37,142 nt of DNA from Alphaproteobacteria bacterium (GCA_003241875.1 QBLU01000036.1:1-37142), one strand, 5' to 3'; positions 18,135-27,167 are shown, counted from the first letter of the stretch. Notes: generated from the sequence alone by a model not told the origin. Made by a program: numbers and translations.

Positions 18135-18163
18135 TTGACGAAAAAGCAAGCTTGGCAAATTCT
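18135..18163 (+). promoter_or_regulatory. candidate promoter for adhC-fghA
   Basis: TTGACG (18135-18140) and AATTCT (18158-18163) are 17 bases apart, 64 bases before the adhC start. The -35 is good, the -10 weak. The TTGACG lies in the small palindrome CGTCTTTTGACG. Confidence 0.35.
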
Positions 18164-18227
18164 TGATGTGCGATTCTGCGGCGTTTCGCGCTAGGAACGC
18201 GCTCGCCAGCCAGCCAGGGAAGCCCCC

Positions 18228-19337
18228 ATGAAGACCCGCGCCGCCGTCGCCTTTGCGCCGAAAACCCCGCTCGAAATCGTCGAGGTCGACCTCGATGGGC
18301 CCCGCGCCGGCGAAGTGCTGGTGGAGATCATGGCAACCGGCATTTGCCACACCGACGCCTATACGCTGGACGGCCTCGACAGCGAGGGCCTGTTCCCGTC
18401 GATCCTCGGCCATGAAGGCGCCGGCATCGTCCGCGAGATCGGCGCGAACGTCACCAGCGTTGCCGTCGGCGACCATGTCATCCCGCTTTACACCCCTGAA
18501 TGCCGCCAGTGTAAATCGTGCCTCAGCGGCAAGACCAACCTCTGCACCGCCATCCGCGCCACGCAGGGCAAGGGCCTGATGCCCGACGGCACCTCGCGGT
18601 TCAGCTACAAGGGCCAGATGCTGCACCATTATATGGGCTGCTCGACCTTTTCGAACTTCACCGTGCTGCCCGAGATCGCAGTTGCCAAGATTCGCACCGA
18701 CGCGCCGTTCCAGACCAGCTGCTATATCGGTTGCGGCGTCACCACCGGCGTCGGCGCCGTCGTCAACACCGCCGATGTGCGGCCGGGCGACAATGTCATC
18801 GTCTTCGGGCTGGGCGGCATCGGGCTGAACGTGCTGCAGGGCGCTCGCATGGCCGGCGCCCATTTGATCATCGGCGTCGACATCAATCCGGCGCGGGAGG
18901 ACTGGGGCAAGCGCTTCGGCATGACGCATTTCGTCAACCCGAAGACCGTGGAGGGTGACCTCGTCCAGCATCTTGTCGCGCTGACCGACGGCGGCGCCGA
19001 CTACACCTTCGACTGCACCGGCAACACGACGGTGATGCGCCAGGCGCTGGAGGCCTGCCATCGCGGCTGGGGCACCAGCATCATCATCGGCGTCGCCGAG
19101 GCCGGCAAGGAAATCAGCACCCGCCCGTTCCAGCTGGTGACCGGCCGCAACTGGCGCGGCACCGCGTTCGGCGGCGCCAAGGGCCGCACCGACGTGCCCA
19201 AGATTGTCGACTGGTACATGACCGGCAAGATCGAGATCGACCCGATGATCACCCACGTGCTGACGCTCGACGAGATCAACAAGGGCTTCGACCTGATGCA
19301 CGCCGGGGAAAGCATCCGCTCGGTGGTTGTCTTTTAA
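18228..19337 (+). CDS. adhC: S-(hydroxymethyl)glutathione dehydrogenase / class III alcohol dehydrogenase
   Basis: 369 residues (also called frmA). It oxidises S-hydroxymethylglutathione, formed from formaldehyde and glutathione, to S-formylglutathione with NAD+; the family also reduces S-nitrosoglutathione. Catalytic zinc ligands C40 ([10 protein letters not shown]), H62 (GHEGAG) and C169 (YIGCGVTTG) and the structural zinc cysteines C92, C95, C98 and C106 are visible. The NAD Rossmann motif is GLGGIG (194-199). Start ATG has AGGGAA 7-8 bases upstream. fghA, the next enzyme in formaldehyde detoxification, follows 124 bp later, with an inverted repeat between them. Divergent from cspA-infA. 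Confidence 0.97.
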   Translation: MKTRAAVAFAPKTPLEIVEVDLDGPRAGEVLVEIMATGICHTDAYTLDGLDSEGLFPSILGHEGAGIVREIGANVTSVAVGDHVIPLYTPECRQCKSCLSGKTNLCTAIRATQGKGLMPDGTSRFSYKGQMLHHYMGCSTFSNFTVLPEIAVAKIRTDAPFQTSCYIGCGVTTGVGAVVNTADVRPGDNVIVFGLGGIGLNVLQGARMAGAHLIIGVDINPAREDWGKRFGMTHFVNPKTVEGDLVQHLVALTDGGADYTFDCTGNTTVMRQALEACHRGWGTSIIIGVAEAGKEISTRPFQLVTGRNWRGTAFGGAKGRTDVPKIVDWYMTGKIEIDPMITHVLTLDEINKGFDLMHAGESIRSVVVF

Positions 19338-19359
19338 GCCGTCGACACAAGCCTAAACC

Positions 19360-19437
19360 CGCTCACGCTGAGCTTGTCGAAGCGTCATGCCGACAATGGG
19401 TCGACTATATCCGGCTTCGACAGGCTCAGCCTGAGCG
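19360..19437. repeat. inverted repeat, family A, between adhC and fghA
   Basis: Arms 19360-19383 and 19414-19437 match at 22 of 24 positions as an inverted pair, with a 30-base spacer. The core is the same as at 13381-13454. It lies between two co-directional genes of one pathway, where it may limit or tune read-through. Confidence 0.85.
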
Positions 19438-19461
19438 GCCAGTTGAAATGGATTGAGCTTG

Positions 19462-20289
19462 ATGATCGAAACCCTCTCCTCCGCAGCCTGCCACGGCGGC
19501 CGCCAATCCTTCCACGCCCACGCGTCGACCAGCACCGGCACGACGATGAAGTTCGGCGTTTTCACGCCTCCGGGAGAAGGCCCCTTCCCCGTTCTCTGGT
19601 GCCTCGCCGGCCTGACCTGCACCGAGGAAACCTTCGCTATCAAGGCCGGGGCGCAACGCGTCGCCGCCGAACTCGGCCTGATGCTCATCACCCCCGACAC
19701 ATCACCGCGCGGCGATGGCGTCGCCGACGACCCGGCGTACGACATGGGCCAGGGCGCCGGCTTCTACCTCGACGCCACCGAAGGCCCCTGGGCGCCGCAT
19801 TTCCGCATGGCAAGCTGGATCATCGACGAGCTGCCCGGCGGCGTCGTCGCCAATTTCCAGGCCGACATGGAACGCCAGTCGATCACCGGCCATTCGATGG
19901 GCGGCCATGGCGCGCTCACCCTCGCCCTGCGCCACCCCGGCCGCTTCCGTAGTGTCTCGGCCTTCGCCCCGATCGTCGCGCCGAGCCACGTGCCCTGGGG
20001 CCAGAAGGCGCTGCCGCTCTACCTCGGCAACAACCCCGCCGCCTGGGCCGCGCACGATGCCGTCGCGCTGATCGAAGCCGGCGCCCGCGTCGTTGAACTG
20101 CTCGTCGACCAGGGCCTCGCCGACAATTTCCTCGCCAGCCAGCTGCAGCCCGAACGCCTCGAAGCCGCCTGCACCGCCGCCGGCATCCCGCTGACCCTGC
20201 GCCGCCACGCCGGCTACGACCATGGCTATTGGTTCATCCAGACCTTCATCGAAGACCATCTCCGCTGGCACGTGGCGAGGCTGGCCTGA
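19462..20289 (+). CDS. fghA: S-formylglutathione hydrolase
   Basis: 275 residues. It hydrolyses S-formylglutathione to formate and glutathione, the step after adhC. This esterase-D family alpha/beta hydrolase shows the nucleophile elbow GHSMGGHG (S145), LAGLTCTEETF near the oxyanion site, TPDTSPRG, and the C-terminal His in YDHGYWFI. I place the start at ATG 19462; the in-frame TTG at 19453 would add three residues. The ribosome site is weak (GGA about 10 bases upstream). Convergent with the BLUF gene. Confidence 0.96.
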   Translation: MIETLSSAACHGGRQSFHAHASTSTGTTMKFGVFTPPGEGPFPVLWCLAGLTCTEETFAIKAGAQRVAAELGLMLITPDTSPRGDGVADDPAYDMGQGAGFYLDATEGPWAPHFRMASWIIDELPGGVVANFQADMERQSITGHSMGGHGALTLALRHPGRFRSVSAFAPIVAPSHVPWGQKALPLYLGNNPAAWAAHDAVALIEAGARVVELLVDQGLADNFLASQLQPERLEAACTAAGIPLTLRRHAGYDHGYWFIQTFIEDHLRWHVARLA

Positions 20290-20365
20290 AGGTCCGCAGG
20301 GTCGCGAAAGCGTTCAAGAACGTAAAAGGGGCGTGCCGCGGCCATGATATTCATGTGTGCACGAC

Positions 20366-20869
20366 CTACCCGATTGCGCTTCGTCCAAGTGTGTCCAGCA
20401 GGCCTGAATCGAGGTGCTTCAGGATACGCCTTAGTGCCGCGACGTTGCTCTCGTCTTCGGCGGTTTCGAGCGCTTCCAGCAGCACCTCGCGGATGTCGTC
20501 GGCTCCAACCCGCTCCATCTCCCAATTCGGATACAGACGCTCGCGCTTTTCCACGCTTCGGTCCAGAGCGACGATGTCGTAATGGCGCGGATCGCTATGC
20601 AGGCTGGCGATCAGCGTCGCCACCGCAGCGGGCGGCCCCTCGATCCACTGGAAGAATACGCCGCTCCCGAAAACCAGCACCCCGGTGATGCCGAGTTCGA
20701 CATTGCGGCGTTGCGCAAAGTCGATGATGCGGTCAACCTCGACGTCGTCGACGCCGTCGCCTGCACGACTGCAATATGCGAAAGTATCGAGAATCGACGC
20801 TACACTGTCCAAGTCAGGGCCGCGTGGAAAACCGATTTCGTCAAACATGGATTGGCTCGCTTCTTTCAT
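20366..20869 (-). CDS. Stand-alone BLUF-domain blue-light sensor
   Basis: 167 residues (about 160 if the second ATG at 20848 is used). BLUF domains bind FAD and respond to blue light by rearranging a hydrogen-bond network. All key residues are visible: Y32 in TFAYCSR, N56 in RRNVELGITG, Q74 in VFFQWIEG, and W116 and M118 in YPNWEM. The domain covers residues 29-120. The remaining 47 residues (ADDIREVLLEALETAEDESN...) form a helical tail with no recognised output domain, so it probably works by contacting a partner. No EAL, GGDEF or cyclase domain is present and no obvious partner gene is adjacent. The first ATG lacks a ribosome site; the second has AGAAG/GCGAG upstream. Confidence 0.93.
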   Translation of the reverse strand: MKEASQSMFDEIGFPRGPDLDSVASILDTFAYCSRAGDGVDDVEVDRIIDFAQRRNVELGITGVLVFGSGVFFQWIEGPPAAVATLIASLHSDPRHYDIVALDRSVEKRERLYPNWEMERVGADDIREVLLEALETAEDESNVAALRRILKHLDSGLLDTLGRSAIG

Positions 20870-21057
20870 GCCAGGCAGGCCGTGCCAACCGGTAGATCCG
20901 CGTCAGTTAGTGACTACCCGCGATTTTCCTAAGCTGCCATTCTGGCTTCCGCCCAAATCCCGTCGCTCCACGTCCTGACAACGCGCTACACGTGCCCCAC
21001 AACCCGGCAAGTCTCCCGATCGTTGCGCCCTCCCCGCCAACCCGCTACGCCCCGGCC

Positions 21058-22242
21058 ATGCTCCCGCTCCACGGCCTCAAGGTCATCGATCTCTCCTCGG
21101 TCATCTTCGGCCCCTATTGCGCCCAATGGTTCGCCGACCTCGGCGCCGATGTCATCAAGCTGGAGGCGCCCGAAGGTGACTCGACCCGGCAGACCGGCCC
21201 GGGCCTCGAGCCCGGCATGGCGGCGCTGTTCCTCGGCAGCAATCGCGGCAAGCGTGGCCTGGTGCTCGACCTGAAAAGCCCCGAGGGCCAGGCCGCGCTC
21301 GACCGGCTGCTCGAAACCGCGGATGTGCTGCTTCATTCGATCCGGCCGCAGAAACTGGCGTCGCTGGGGCTGGAGCCGGCAGCGCTGCTCGCGCGGCACC
21401 CGCGGCTGGTGTTCGCCGGGCTGCACGGTTTCGGCGAGGCCGGGCCCTATGGCGGGCTGCCGGCCTATGACGATGTCATCCAGGGTATGTCGGGCATCGC
21501 CGACCTGATGGCGCAATCGACGGGCAGCCCCCGGTACATGCCGACGATCATCGCCGACAAGGTATCGGGGCTCACCGCCGGCCTTGCCATCCTCGCCGCG
21601 ATCATTCGCCGCCAGACCACCGGCAAGGGCGGCTTTGTCGAAATCCCGATGTTCGAAACGCTGGTTGCCTTCAATTTCGTCGAGCATTTCTACGGCCATC
21701 ATTTCGATCCGCCGCTCGGGCCGCTCGGCTATCCGCGCGTCATGGCGCCGTGGCGCCGGCCGCTCGCCACTGCCGACGGCCATGTCTGCATGATGGCCTA
21801 TACCAATGCCCATTGGCGCGGGTTCTTCACCGTCGCCGGCGCGCCCGACCATATCGCCGACCCGCGTTTCGCCAGCATCAGCACCCGGACGACGCATATC
21901 GACGCCATCTATGGCCTGGCCGGCGATCTCGTGCGCCACAAGACGACAGCCAAATGGCTGCAATTGCTCGAAGGCGCGCAGGTCCCGTGCGCCCCGGTGA
22001 TCCCGCTCGACGCGCTGGAAACCGACCCTCACCTGGCCGCGACCGGCTTTTTCACCCGCATCGACACGCCAGCCGGCCCGCTGCGCTATCCAGGCGTGCC
22101 GGTGCTGTTCGATGGCGAGCGCCCGCCGGTCGGCGCGCCGCCGCACCTCGGCGAACATACGGCGCAGGTGCTGGCGGAGGCGGGCTTTACCGAGGCCGAC
22201 ATCGCCGCGCTGCTCGCCAGCCGCGCGGCGCGCCAGGCCTAA
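21058..22242 (+). CDS. CaiB/BaiF family (class III) CoA-transferase
   Basis: 394 residues. Class III enzymes move CoA between carboxylic acids through an aspartyl-CoA thioester. Typical N-terminus LxGLKVIDLSSVIFGPYC and LGADVIKLEAPEGDSTR; the catalytic aspartate is D138 in AYDDVIQGMSG. NRGKRGLVLDLKSPEG and the tail GVPVLFDGERP, PPHLGEHTAQVLAE are family blocks. The substrate acid is not evident. I use ATG 21058, although no Shine-Dalgarno is visible; an in-frame GTG at 20992 would add 22 unusual residues. Its stop shares bases with the stop of the convergent FAD oxidase gene. Confidence 0.93.
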   Translation: MLPLHGLKVIDLSSVIFGPYCAQWFADLGADVIKLEAPEGDSTRQTGPGLEPGMAALFLGSNRGKRGLVLDLKSPEGQAALDRLLETADVLLHSIRPQKLASLGLEPAALLARHPRLVFAGLHGFGEAGPYGGLPAYDDVIQGMSGIADLMAQSTGSPRYMPTIIADKVSGLTAGLAILAAIIRRQTTGKGGFVEIPMFETLVAFNFVEHFYGHHFDPPLGPLGYPRVMAPWRRPLATADGHVCMMAYTNAHWRGFFTVAGAPDHIADPRFASISTRTTHIDAIYGLAGDLVRHKTTAKWLQLLEGAQVPCAPVIPLDALETDPHLAATGFFTRIDTPAGPLRYPGVPVLFDGERPPVGAPPHLGEHTAQVLAEAGFTEADIAALLASRAARQA

Positions 22243-23807
22243 AGCCCCAGCGCCCCGGGGTTGAGAATGCCCTGCGGATCGACTGCCGCCTTGATGGCGC
22301 GAAGCAGCGCGACGCTCGCGGCGTTGCGGCCTTCAAGAAAGGGATAAAGCTTGCCGATCTGGAAATGCACGCCGCCGTGGCGGTGCATCAGCGCGATCAC
22401 CTCGGTGCGCATGCGCTCGATTTCGGCGCGCGCGGCGTCGCTCTGCGGATAGCGCGGCAGGCCGGCGAGATGCTCTGCCGGCGCCATGCGATCATGATAG
22501 ATCGATCGCGCATCGGGCCAGTAAAAGGTGGGCTCATAGAGAAAGCCGCTGTTCACCGTCATGAACATGCCGCCCGACACGATGCCGTGTTCATCGAGGA
22601 CGCCGCGATTGGTCGCCCAGTAATCGACCAGCGCACGGTGAAAACCCGGCACCCTGTCGTGCGGCAGCAGCGTGTGCATCGGCACCCAGCGCTCCCCCTT
22701 CGGCCCCAGCACGTTGGTCAGCGGTGCGAACGGCATGCCGCGGACGACGGTGGGCACGGTGTTGGCAATCTCCTCGCCGTGCGCGGCGGCGATGCGCCTG
22801 ACGGTCGCGATCCGGGCACGCGCCTCGGCGGCATCGACGCCCTCGACGGTCCAGTGCACGGCATAGGTCGCCGCCTTCAGCGCGCGATCGCCGGCGATGG
22901 CCATCCTGGCGAGGCTCTTCATGCCGCTCGCCATCGATGGTGCCGATTTCATGACGCTGGCGGCGATTTCCGCCTTGGCGGCGACGCCGGCCTGGCGGCC
23001 CAGCTGCCCCTGCTGCAAGGTTGCATCGAGGCCGAAATTTTCGTCGAGCACGCCTTCCAGCGCCACCAGCCGCATCGCCGTGTGCATCGCATCGAAGCTG
23101 GCAAAGCTGAAGCTCGCCGCCTCGAAGGATTCGTGACGCCGCGTCAGCCGCAACGTCATCCGCGCCTTGACGCCAAAGGCACCGCAATCGCCGGTAAAGA
23201 GGCCCGCAAGATCGGGACCGAAATGGCGGAAGAAGGCGACGCTGTCGCTGCTGCCGGCGCTCCCGGTGACCAGCAGCGCGCCGGTGCCGGTGACGACTTC
23301 GATATTGACCAGGCTTTCGGCCGACACGCCGACGCCATGGCTGACGCTGTGCTGCGACATCGACCCGCCGATGGTCGCCGCTAGCCCCGAAAACGGCCCC
23401 TGGAACGGCGTGCGCAGTCCGCGCGCCTGCAGGGCGTCGTAGAGTTCGGCCCAGGTCACGCCGGCCTCCACGGTGACGACGGCGTTGATCTCGTCGATGA
23501 CCATGGCCTTCAGCCGCAGCATGTCGATGGTGACACCGCCTGGCCGGGCATGGATATAGCCGTCGGTGTAGCTGGCGCCGCCGCCGCGGACGGTGACCGG
23601 CGCCCCTGCCGCCGCGCAGGCCGCGACCACCGCCTGCACCTCGGCAACGCTGCCCGGCCGGACCACTGCAACCGGCATCTCGCCTGCACGATAGCAATCG
23701 GTGCCGGCAAAGCGGCGGTCGTCCGCGCCGGTCAGCACATGCGCGGTACCGACGGCGGCCACCAGCGTATCGATCAGCGTCGGTGCCGGGTACAGCTGGG
23801 TGGCCAT
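22239..23807 (-). CDS. FAD-binding oxidase of the VAO/PCMH superfamily
   Basis: 522 residues. The N-terminal PCMH-type FAD domain (about 40-215) has VVRPGSVAEVQAVVAACAAAG, TVRGGGASYTDGY, GLAATIGGSMSQHSVSHGVG and ALLVTGSAG. The C-terminal substrate domain ends with the typical DPQGILNPGALGL. This superfamily includes vanillyl-alcohol oxidase-like enzymes, D-lactate/glycolate dehydrogenases and alkylglycerone-phosphate synthase; the aromatic-alcohol branch is compatible with the size but not proved. The stop codons of this gene and the CoA-transferase overlap by 3 bases at 22239-22242. ATG at 23807 precedes MATQLYPAP and has GGGAG (from ctctcccg on plus) upstream. Confidence 0.9.
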   Translation of the reverse strand: MATQLYPAPTLIDTLVAAVGTAHVLTGADDRRFAGTDCYRAGEMPVAVVRPGSVAEVQAVVAACAAAGAPVTVRGGGASYTDGYIHARPGGVTIDMLRLKAMVIDEINAVVTVEAGVTWAELYDALQARGLRTPFQGPFSGLAATIGGSMSQHSVSHGVGVSAESLVNIEVVTGTGALLVTGSAGSSDSVAFFRHFGPDLAGLFTGDCGAFGVKARMTLRLTRRHESFEAASFSFASFDAMHTAMRLVALEGVLDENFGLDATLQQGQLGRQAGVAAKAEIAASVMKSAPSMASGMKSLARMAIAGDRALKAATYAVHWTVEGVDAAEARARIATVRRIAAAHGEEIANTVPTVVRGMPFAPLTNVLGPKGERWVPMHTLLPHDRVPGFHRALVDYWATNRGVLDEHGIVSGGMFMTVNSGFLYEPTFYWPDARSIYHDRMAPAEHLAGLPRYPQSDAARAEIERMRTEVIALMHRHGGVHFQIGKLYPFLEGRNAASVALLRAIKAAVDPQGILNPGALGL

Positions 23808-23949
23808 CGCAACTCTCCCGCAATTTGTCCGGACACGATGCCAGACGCGCGCCCGGCAGCCAAGCCGCGTTGCGACATTAACCCACCGGTCATTGGCAGT
23901 CTGGCAGCAGGCGCGCTAGACGATGCAAAACATGCCTCTTGGAGATTAC

Positions 23950-26742
23950 ATGCGCCTGTCGATCGTTGCGGCCCTGCTGCTCGCCACCCCCCTCGCCGGC
24001 CCGGTGCTCGCCCAGCCCGCCGCTGTTGCCGCGCCCGCGCCTGTCGCTGCGTTGGTCAAGTCCGTCGACATTCCGCACCAGGATTTTACCCTGCCCAACG
24101 GGCTGCGCGTCATCGTCCATACCGATCGCAAGGCGCCGATCGTCGCGGTCAGCGTCTGGTATCATATCGGATCCAAGGACGAGCCCCAGGGCAAGACCGG
24201 CTTTGCGCATCTGTTCGAGCACCTGATGTTCGGCGGCAGCGAGAACAACAAGGGCAGCTATATCAAGACGCTGGAGGGCATCGGCGCCACCCAGCTGAAC
24301 GGCACCACCTGGTTCGACCGCACCAACTATTTCCAGAACGTGCCGACGCCGGCGCTGGAATTGGCGCTGTATTTCGAATCCGATCGCATGGGTCATCTCC
24401 TTGGCGCGGTGACGCAGGAGCAGCTCGATGTGCAGCGCGGTGTCGTTCAGAATGAAAAGCGGCAAGGCGACAATGATCCGCTCGGCCTGACCGAATATGC
24501 CAAGCTCAAGGCACTGTTCCCCGACGGCCACCCCTATCGCCATTCGACCATCGGCAGCATGGCCGATCTCGATGCTGCCAGCATGGACGATGTGCGCAGC
24601 TGGTTCCGCGCCAACTATGGCCCGAACAATGCCGTGCTTGTGCTGGCCGGGGACATAGATGCGGCGACCGCGCGGCCGCTGGTGGAAAAATATTTCGGCG
24701 ACATCGCCAAGGGGCCCGACGTCGCCCGCTATCCGGCGCCGGTGCCAAAATGGACGACGACCCGCCGCGAGACGATGTACGACCAGATCCCGACACCGCA
24801 GCTGTCGCGCAACTGGGTCGTTCCCGGCCGCACCGATCCCGCCGCGCCGCTTGTCGACGTGGCGTTGACGGTGCTGGCCGGCGGCAGCAGCTCGCGCCTG
24901 TACAACGACCTGGTTCGCGACAAGAAGCTCGCGGTGGCGGTATCCGGCGGCGCCCAGGCATTCGAGAAGAACAGCCAGGCCAGCATCGACGTCACCGTCG
25001 CCAAGGGTGTCGACCCAGCCAAGGTCGAGGCTCGCATCGATGCGATCGTCGCCGAGTTCCTGAAGACCGGCCCGACCGCCGATGAAGTCACCCGCGTTGC
25101 CACCCGCAACGTCGCCGGCACAATCCGCGGCCTCGAAGCGGTCGGCGGCTTCGGCGGCAAGGCGGTCGCGCTCGCGGAAGGCGCGGTCTATGCCGATGAT
25201 CCTGACTACTACAAGGTCGAGCTGGCGCGCTATGCCGATGCGACGCCTGCCAGCGTCGCCACCGCGGCGCGAACCTGGCTGGCGCGCGGCGATTACCGGC
25301 TGACTGTGCTGCTCGGCAAACGGCCCCTCGCCGAAAATGCCGCGCCGACCCGGCTGAAGCCGGCGACAGCGCCGCCGATCGCCGTCAAGCCGCGCGATCC
25401 GGCGCCGCCCATCGGCGGCACCCCGTCGCTCAGCGTCGCCAGCGTCGAGCGGGCCACCCTGTCGAACGGCCTCAAGGTCGAGCTGGCACGCCGCGAGACC
25501 ATCCCGGTCGTGCGCCTGCTGCTGTCGTTCGACGCCGGCTTTGCCGCCGATGACCGCAGCAAGCTGGGCGTCCAGGGCCTCGCACTCAACCTGCTCGACG
25601 AAGGCGCCGGCACGCTGACCGGGCCCCAGATCGCCGAGGCCCGCGAACGCCTGGGTGCCGGCATCGGTGCCAGTGCCGCACAGGATCGCACCCGGCTGAC
25701 GCTCGACGCGCTGAAGCCCAACCTGCCGGCCAGCCTGGCGCTGTTCGCCGATATCGTGCAGCGGCCGACCTTCGATGCGGCCGAACTGGAACGCGTCCGC
25801 GGCCAGACGCTGACCGGCATCGCGCAGGAACTGGCCGATCCAGGCGGCATCACCCGCCGCCTGCTGCCGGTGGCCCTCTACGGTCCGGCCCACCCCTATG
25901 GCGTGCCATCGTCGGGCAGCGGCACGCCCGAGGGCGTCCGCGCCGTGACACGCGCCGACCTCGTGGCTTGGCACAAGCGCTGGATTCGCCCCGACAATGC
26001 GACGTTCTTCGTTGTCGGCGATATCAGCATGGCGGAGCTGAAGCCGCTGCTGGAGGCGAGTTTCGGCACCTGGGCGCCCGATCCCGCGGTTGCAAAGGGC
26101 AGCCGCAGCTTCCCGCCGGTCGCGCCGCCCAAGGGCGCCCGCATCATCCTGGTTGATCGCCCCGGCAGCCCGCAAAGCTATATCCGCGGCGGCGTCGTGC
26201 TGCCGATCAAGGGCCGCGAGGACCCGATCGCCCTGCGCGCCGCCAATGATATCCTCGGCGGCCTGTTTAGTTCGCGGCTCAACATGAACCTGCGCGAGGA
26301 AAAATCCTGGGCCTATGGCGTCGGATCGGGGATCAGCGACGTGGAGGACCGGCTGTCGGCCCAGATCACCGCCCCGGTGCAGGCCGATCGCACCGGCGAT
26401 TCGATCGCCGCGATGATCGCCGATGTTAAGGCGCTGACCGCCGGCAAGCCGATCGTCCAGGCCGAGCGCGACAACAGCATCGAGAACACCGTCCGCTCGC
26501 TGCCCGGCGATTTCGAAAGCGGGGGCGCCCTGCTCGGTGCCATCGAGAAGAACGCCGTCTATGGCCGCGGCGACGACTACTACGGCAAGCTGGTGCCGCG
26601 CCTGCAGGCACTGACCCCGGCCCAGCTGAACGACGCCGCACGCATCCTGTCGACCGACAATTTTACTTGGATCGTCGTCGGCGACCGCAAGCTGGTCGAA
26701 CCGCAGCTGAAACAGCTCGGCTTGCCGGTGGAGGTGCGCTGA
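23950..26742 (+). CDS. Secreted M16-family zinc peptidase, two lobes
   Basis: About 930 residues. Signal peptide MRLSIVAALLLATPLAGPVLA precedes QPAA. The N-terminal M16 lobe carries the inverted zinc motif HLFEH (H87, E90, H91) and the distal ligand E169 in QNEKRQGDND. The C-terminal lobe (about 500 on, ERATLSNGLKVELARRETIPV) has the same fold but reads VQGLALNLLDEG where the zinc motif would be, so it is non-catalytic, as usual in two-lobed M16 enzymes. Pitrilysin-like peptidases degrade small peptides in the periplasm. ATG at 23950 is strongly preferred over the upstream ATG at 23923 because GGAG lies 5 bases upstream of it. Confidence 0.95.
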   Translation: MRLSIVAALLLATPLAGPVLAQPAAVAAPAPVAALVKSVDIPHQDFTLPNGLRVIVHTDRKAPIVAVSVWYHIGSKDEPQGKTGFAHLFEHLMFGGSENNKGSYIKTLEGIGATQLNGTTWFDRTNYFQNVPTPALELALYFESDRMGHLLGAVTQEQLDVQRGVVQNEKRQGDNDPLGLTEYAKLKALFPDGHPYRHSTIGSMADLDAASMDDVRSWFRANYGPNNAVLVLAGDIDAATARPLVEKYFGDIAKGPDVARYPAPVPKWTTTRRETMYDQIPTPQLSRNWVVPGRTDPAAPLVDVALTVLAGGSSSRLYNDLVRDKKLAVAVSGGAQAFEKNSQASIDVTVAKGVDPAKVEARIDAIVAEFLKTGPTADEVTRVATRNVAGTIRGLEAVGGFGGKAVALAEGAVYADDPDYYKVELARYADATPASVATAARTWLARGDYRLTVLLGKRPLAENAAPTRLKPATAPPIAVKPRDPAPPIGGTPSLSVASVERATLSNGLKVELARRETIPVVRLLLSFDAGFAADDRSKLGVQGLALNLLDEGAGTLTGPQIAEARERLGAGIGASAAQDRTRLTLDALKPNLPASLALFADIVQRPTFDAAELERVRGQTLTGIAQELADPGGITRRLLPVALYGPAHPYGVPSSGSGTPEGVRAVTRADLVAWHKRWIRPDNATFFVVGDISMAELKPLLEASFGTWAPDPAVAKGSRSFPPVAPPKGARIILVDRPGSPQSYIRGGVVLPIKGREDPIALRAANDILGGLFSSRLNMNLREEKSWAYGVGSGISDVEDRLSAQITAPVQADRTGDSIAAMIADVKALTAGKPIVQAERDNSIENTVRSLPGDFESGGALLGAIEKNAVYGRGDDYYGKLVPRLQALTPAQLNDAARILSTDNFTWIVVGDRKLVEPQLKQLGLPVEVR

Positions 26743-26931
26743 ACTCCGCACTGCAGCGGCCGCCGGTAGCTTCTGCCGTTTCGATACAATCCCGACACCG
26801 CAATCGCCGCTATGGTGAAGCGGTAGTGGTTGCGTAGCGTTCGAAAACAGTGGTGAGGGTCCTTCCGGTTTACCGCGGTTGGCGCCGACCGGACACCGAT
26901 CGACCAGCGGGGCAGCCCGGCACTGCGGCCC

Positions 26932-26957
26932 GGAACTCTGCGGCATCTTGACACGTT
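26932..26957 (+). promoter_or_regulatory. EcfG-type general stress response promoter (GGAAC-N17-CGTT)
   Basis: GGAAC (26932-26936), 17 bases, then CGTT (26954-26957), which is the alphaproteobacterial EcfG/SigT consensus. It lies 51 bases before the DUF3309 start. DUF3309 genes are commonly stress-responsive in this class (general knowledge), so the match is biologically sensible. Found by eye in the 266-bp gap after the M16 gene; the rest of the gap shows nothing else I recognise. Confidence 0.75.
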
Positions 26958-27008
26958 CATGAGGTCGAACCGGGACGCATCCAGCCCGGCACCGCAAAGG
27001 ATCGCCCC

Positions 27009-27167
27009 ATGACGCTCGGCACCATCCTGATCATCGTCGTCATCCTCCTGCTCGTCGGTGCCTTGCCGAGCTGGGGCTATTCTTCGGGCTGGGGCTATGG
27101 GCCGTAGGGCATTCTCGGCACCGTTCTCGTCATCCTGATCATTCTGCTGGTGCTTGGGCGCCTGTAG
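27009..27167 (+). pseudogene. DUF3309 mini membrane protein interrupted by an in-frame TAG
   Basis: ATG at 27009 has AAGGA 7 bases upstream. It encodes MTLGTILIIVVILLLVGALP then SWGYSSGWGYGP, the usual hydrophobic helix and WGYGP motif of DUF3309, but then stops at TAG (27105-27107, codon 33). The same frame continues as GILGTVLVILIILLVLGRL to a second TAG at 27165-27167, which is the C-terminal helix expected for the family. Intact members of about 50 residues usually have a serine after GYGP, so TCG to TAG, a single base change, would explain it. The product is thus either a 32-residue truncated peptide, a read-through protein or a dead gene. Its last 29 bases overlap the 3' end of the convergent MFS gene. 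Confidence 0.8.

Noticed and set aside
21750-23384. Plus-strand 544-codon frame across the CoA-transferase and the FAD oxidase
   Set aside because: It runs over two well-supported genes in another frame and has the Arg/Ala/Gly-rich look of a GC-rich shadow.
23890-26997. Minus-strand 1035-codon frame antisense to the M16 peptidase
   Set aside because: The plus strand has the signal peptide and HxxEH motif; the antisense product shows no recognisable domain.
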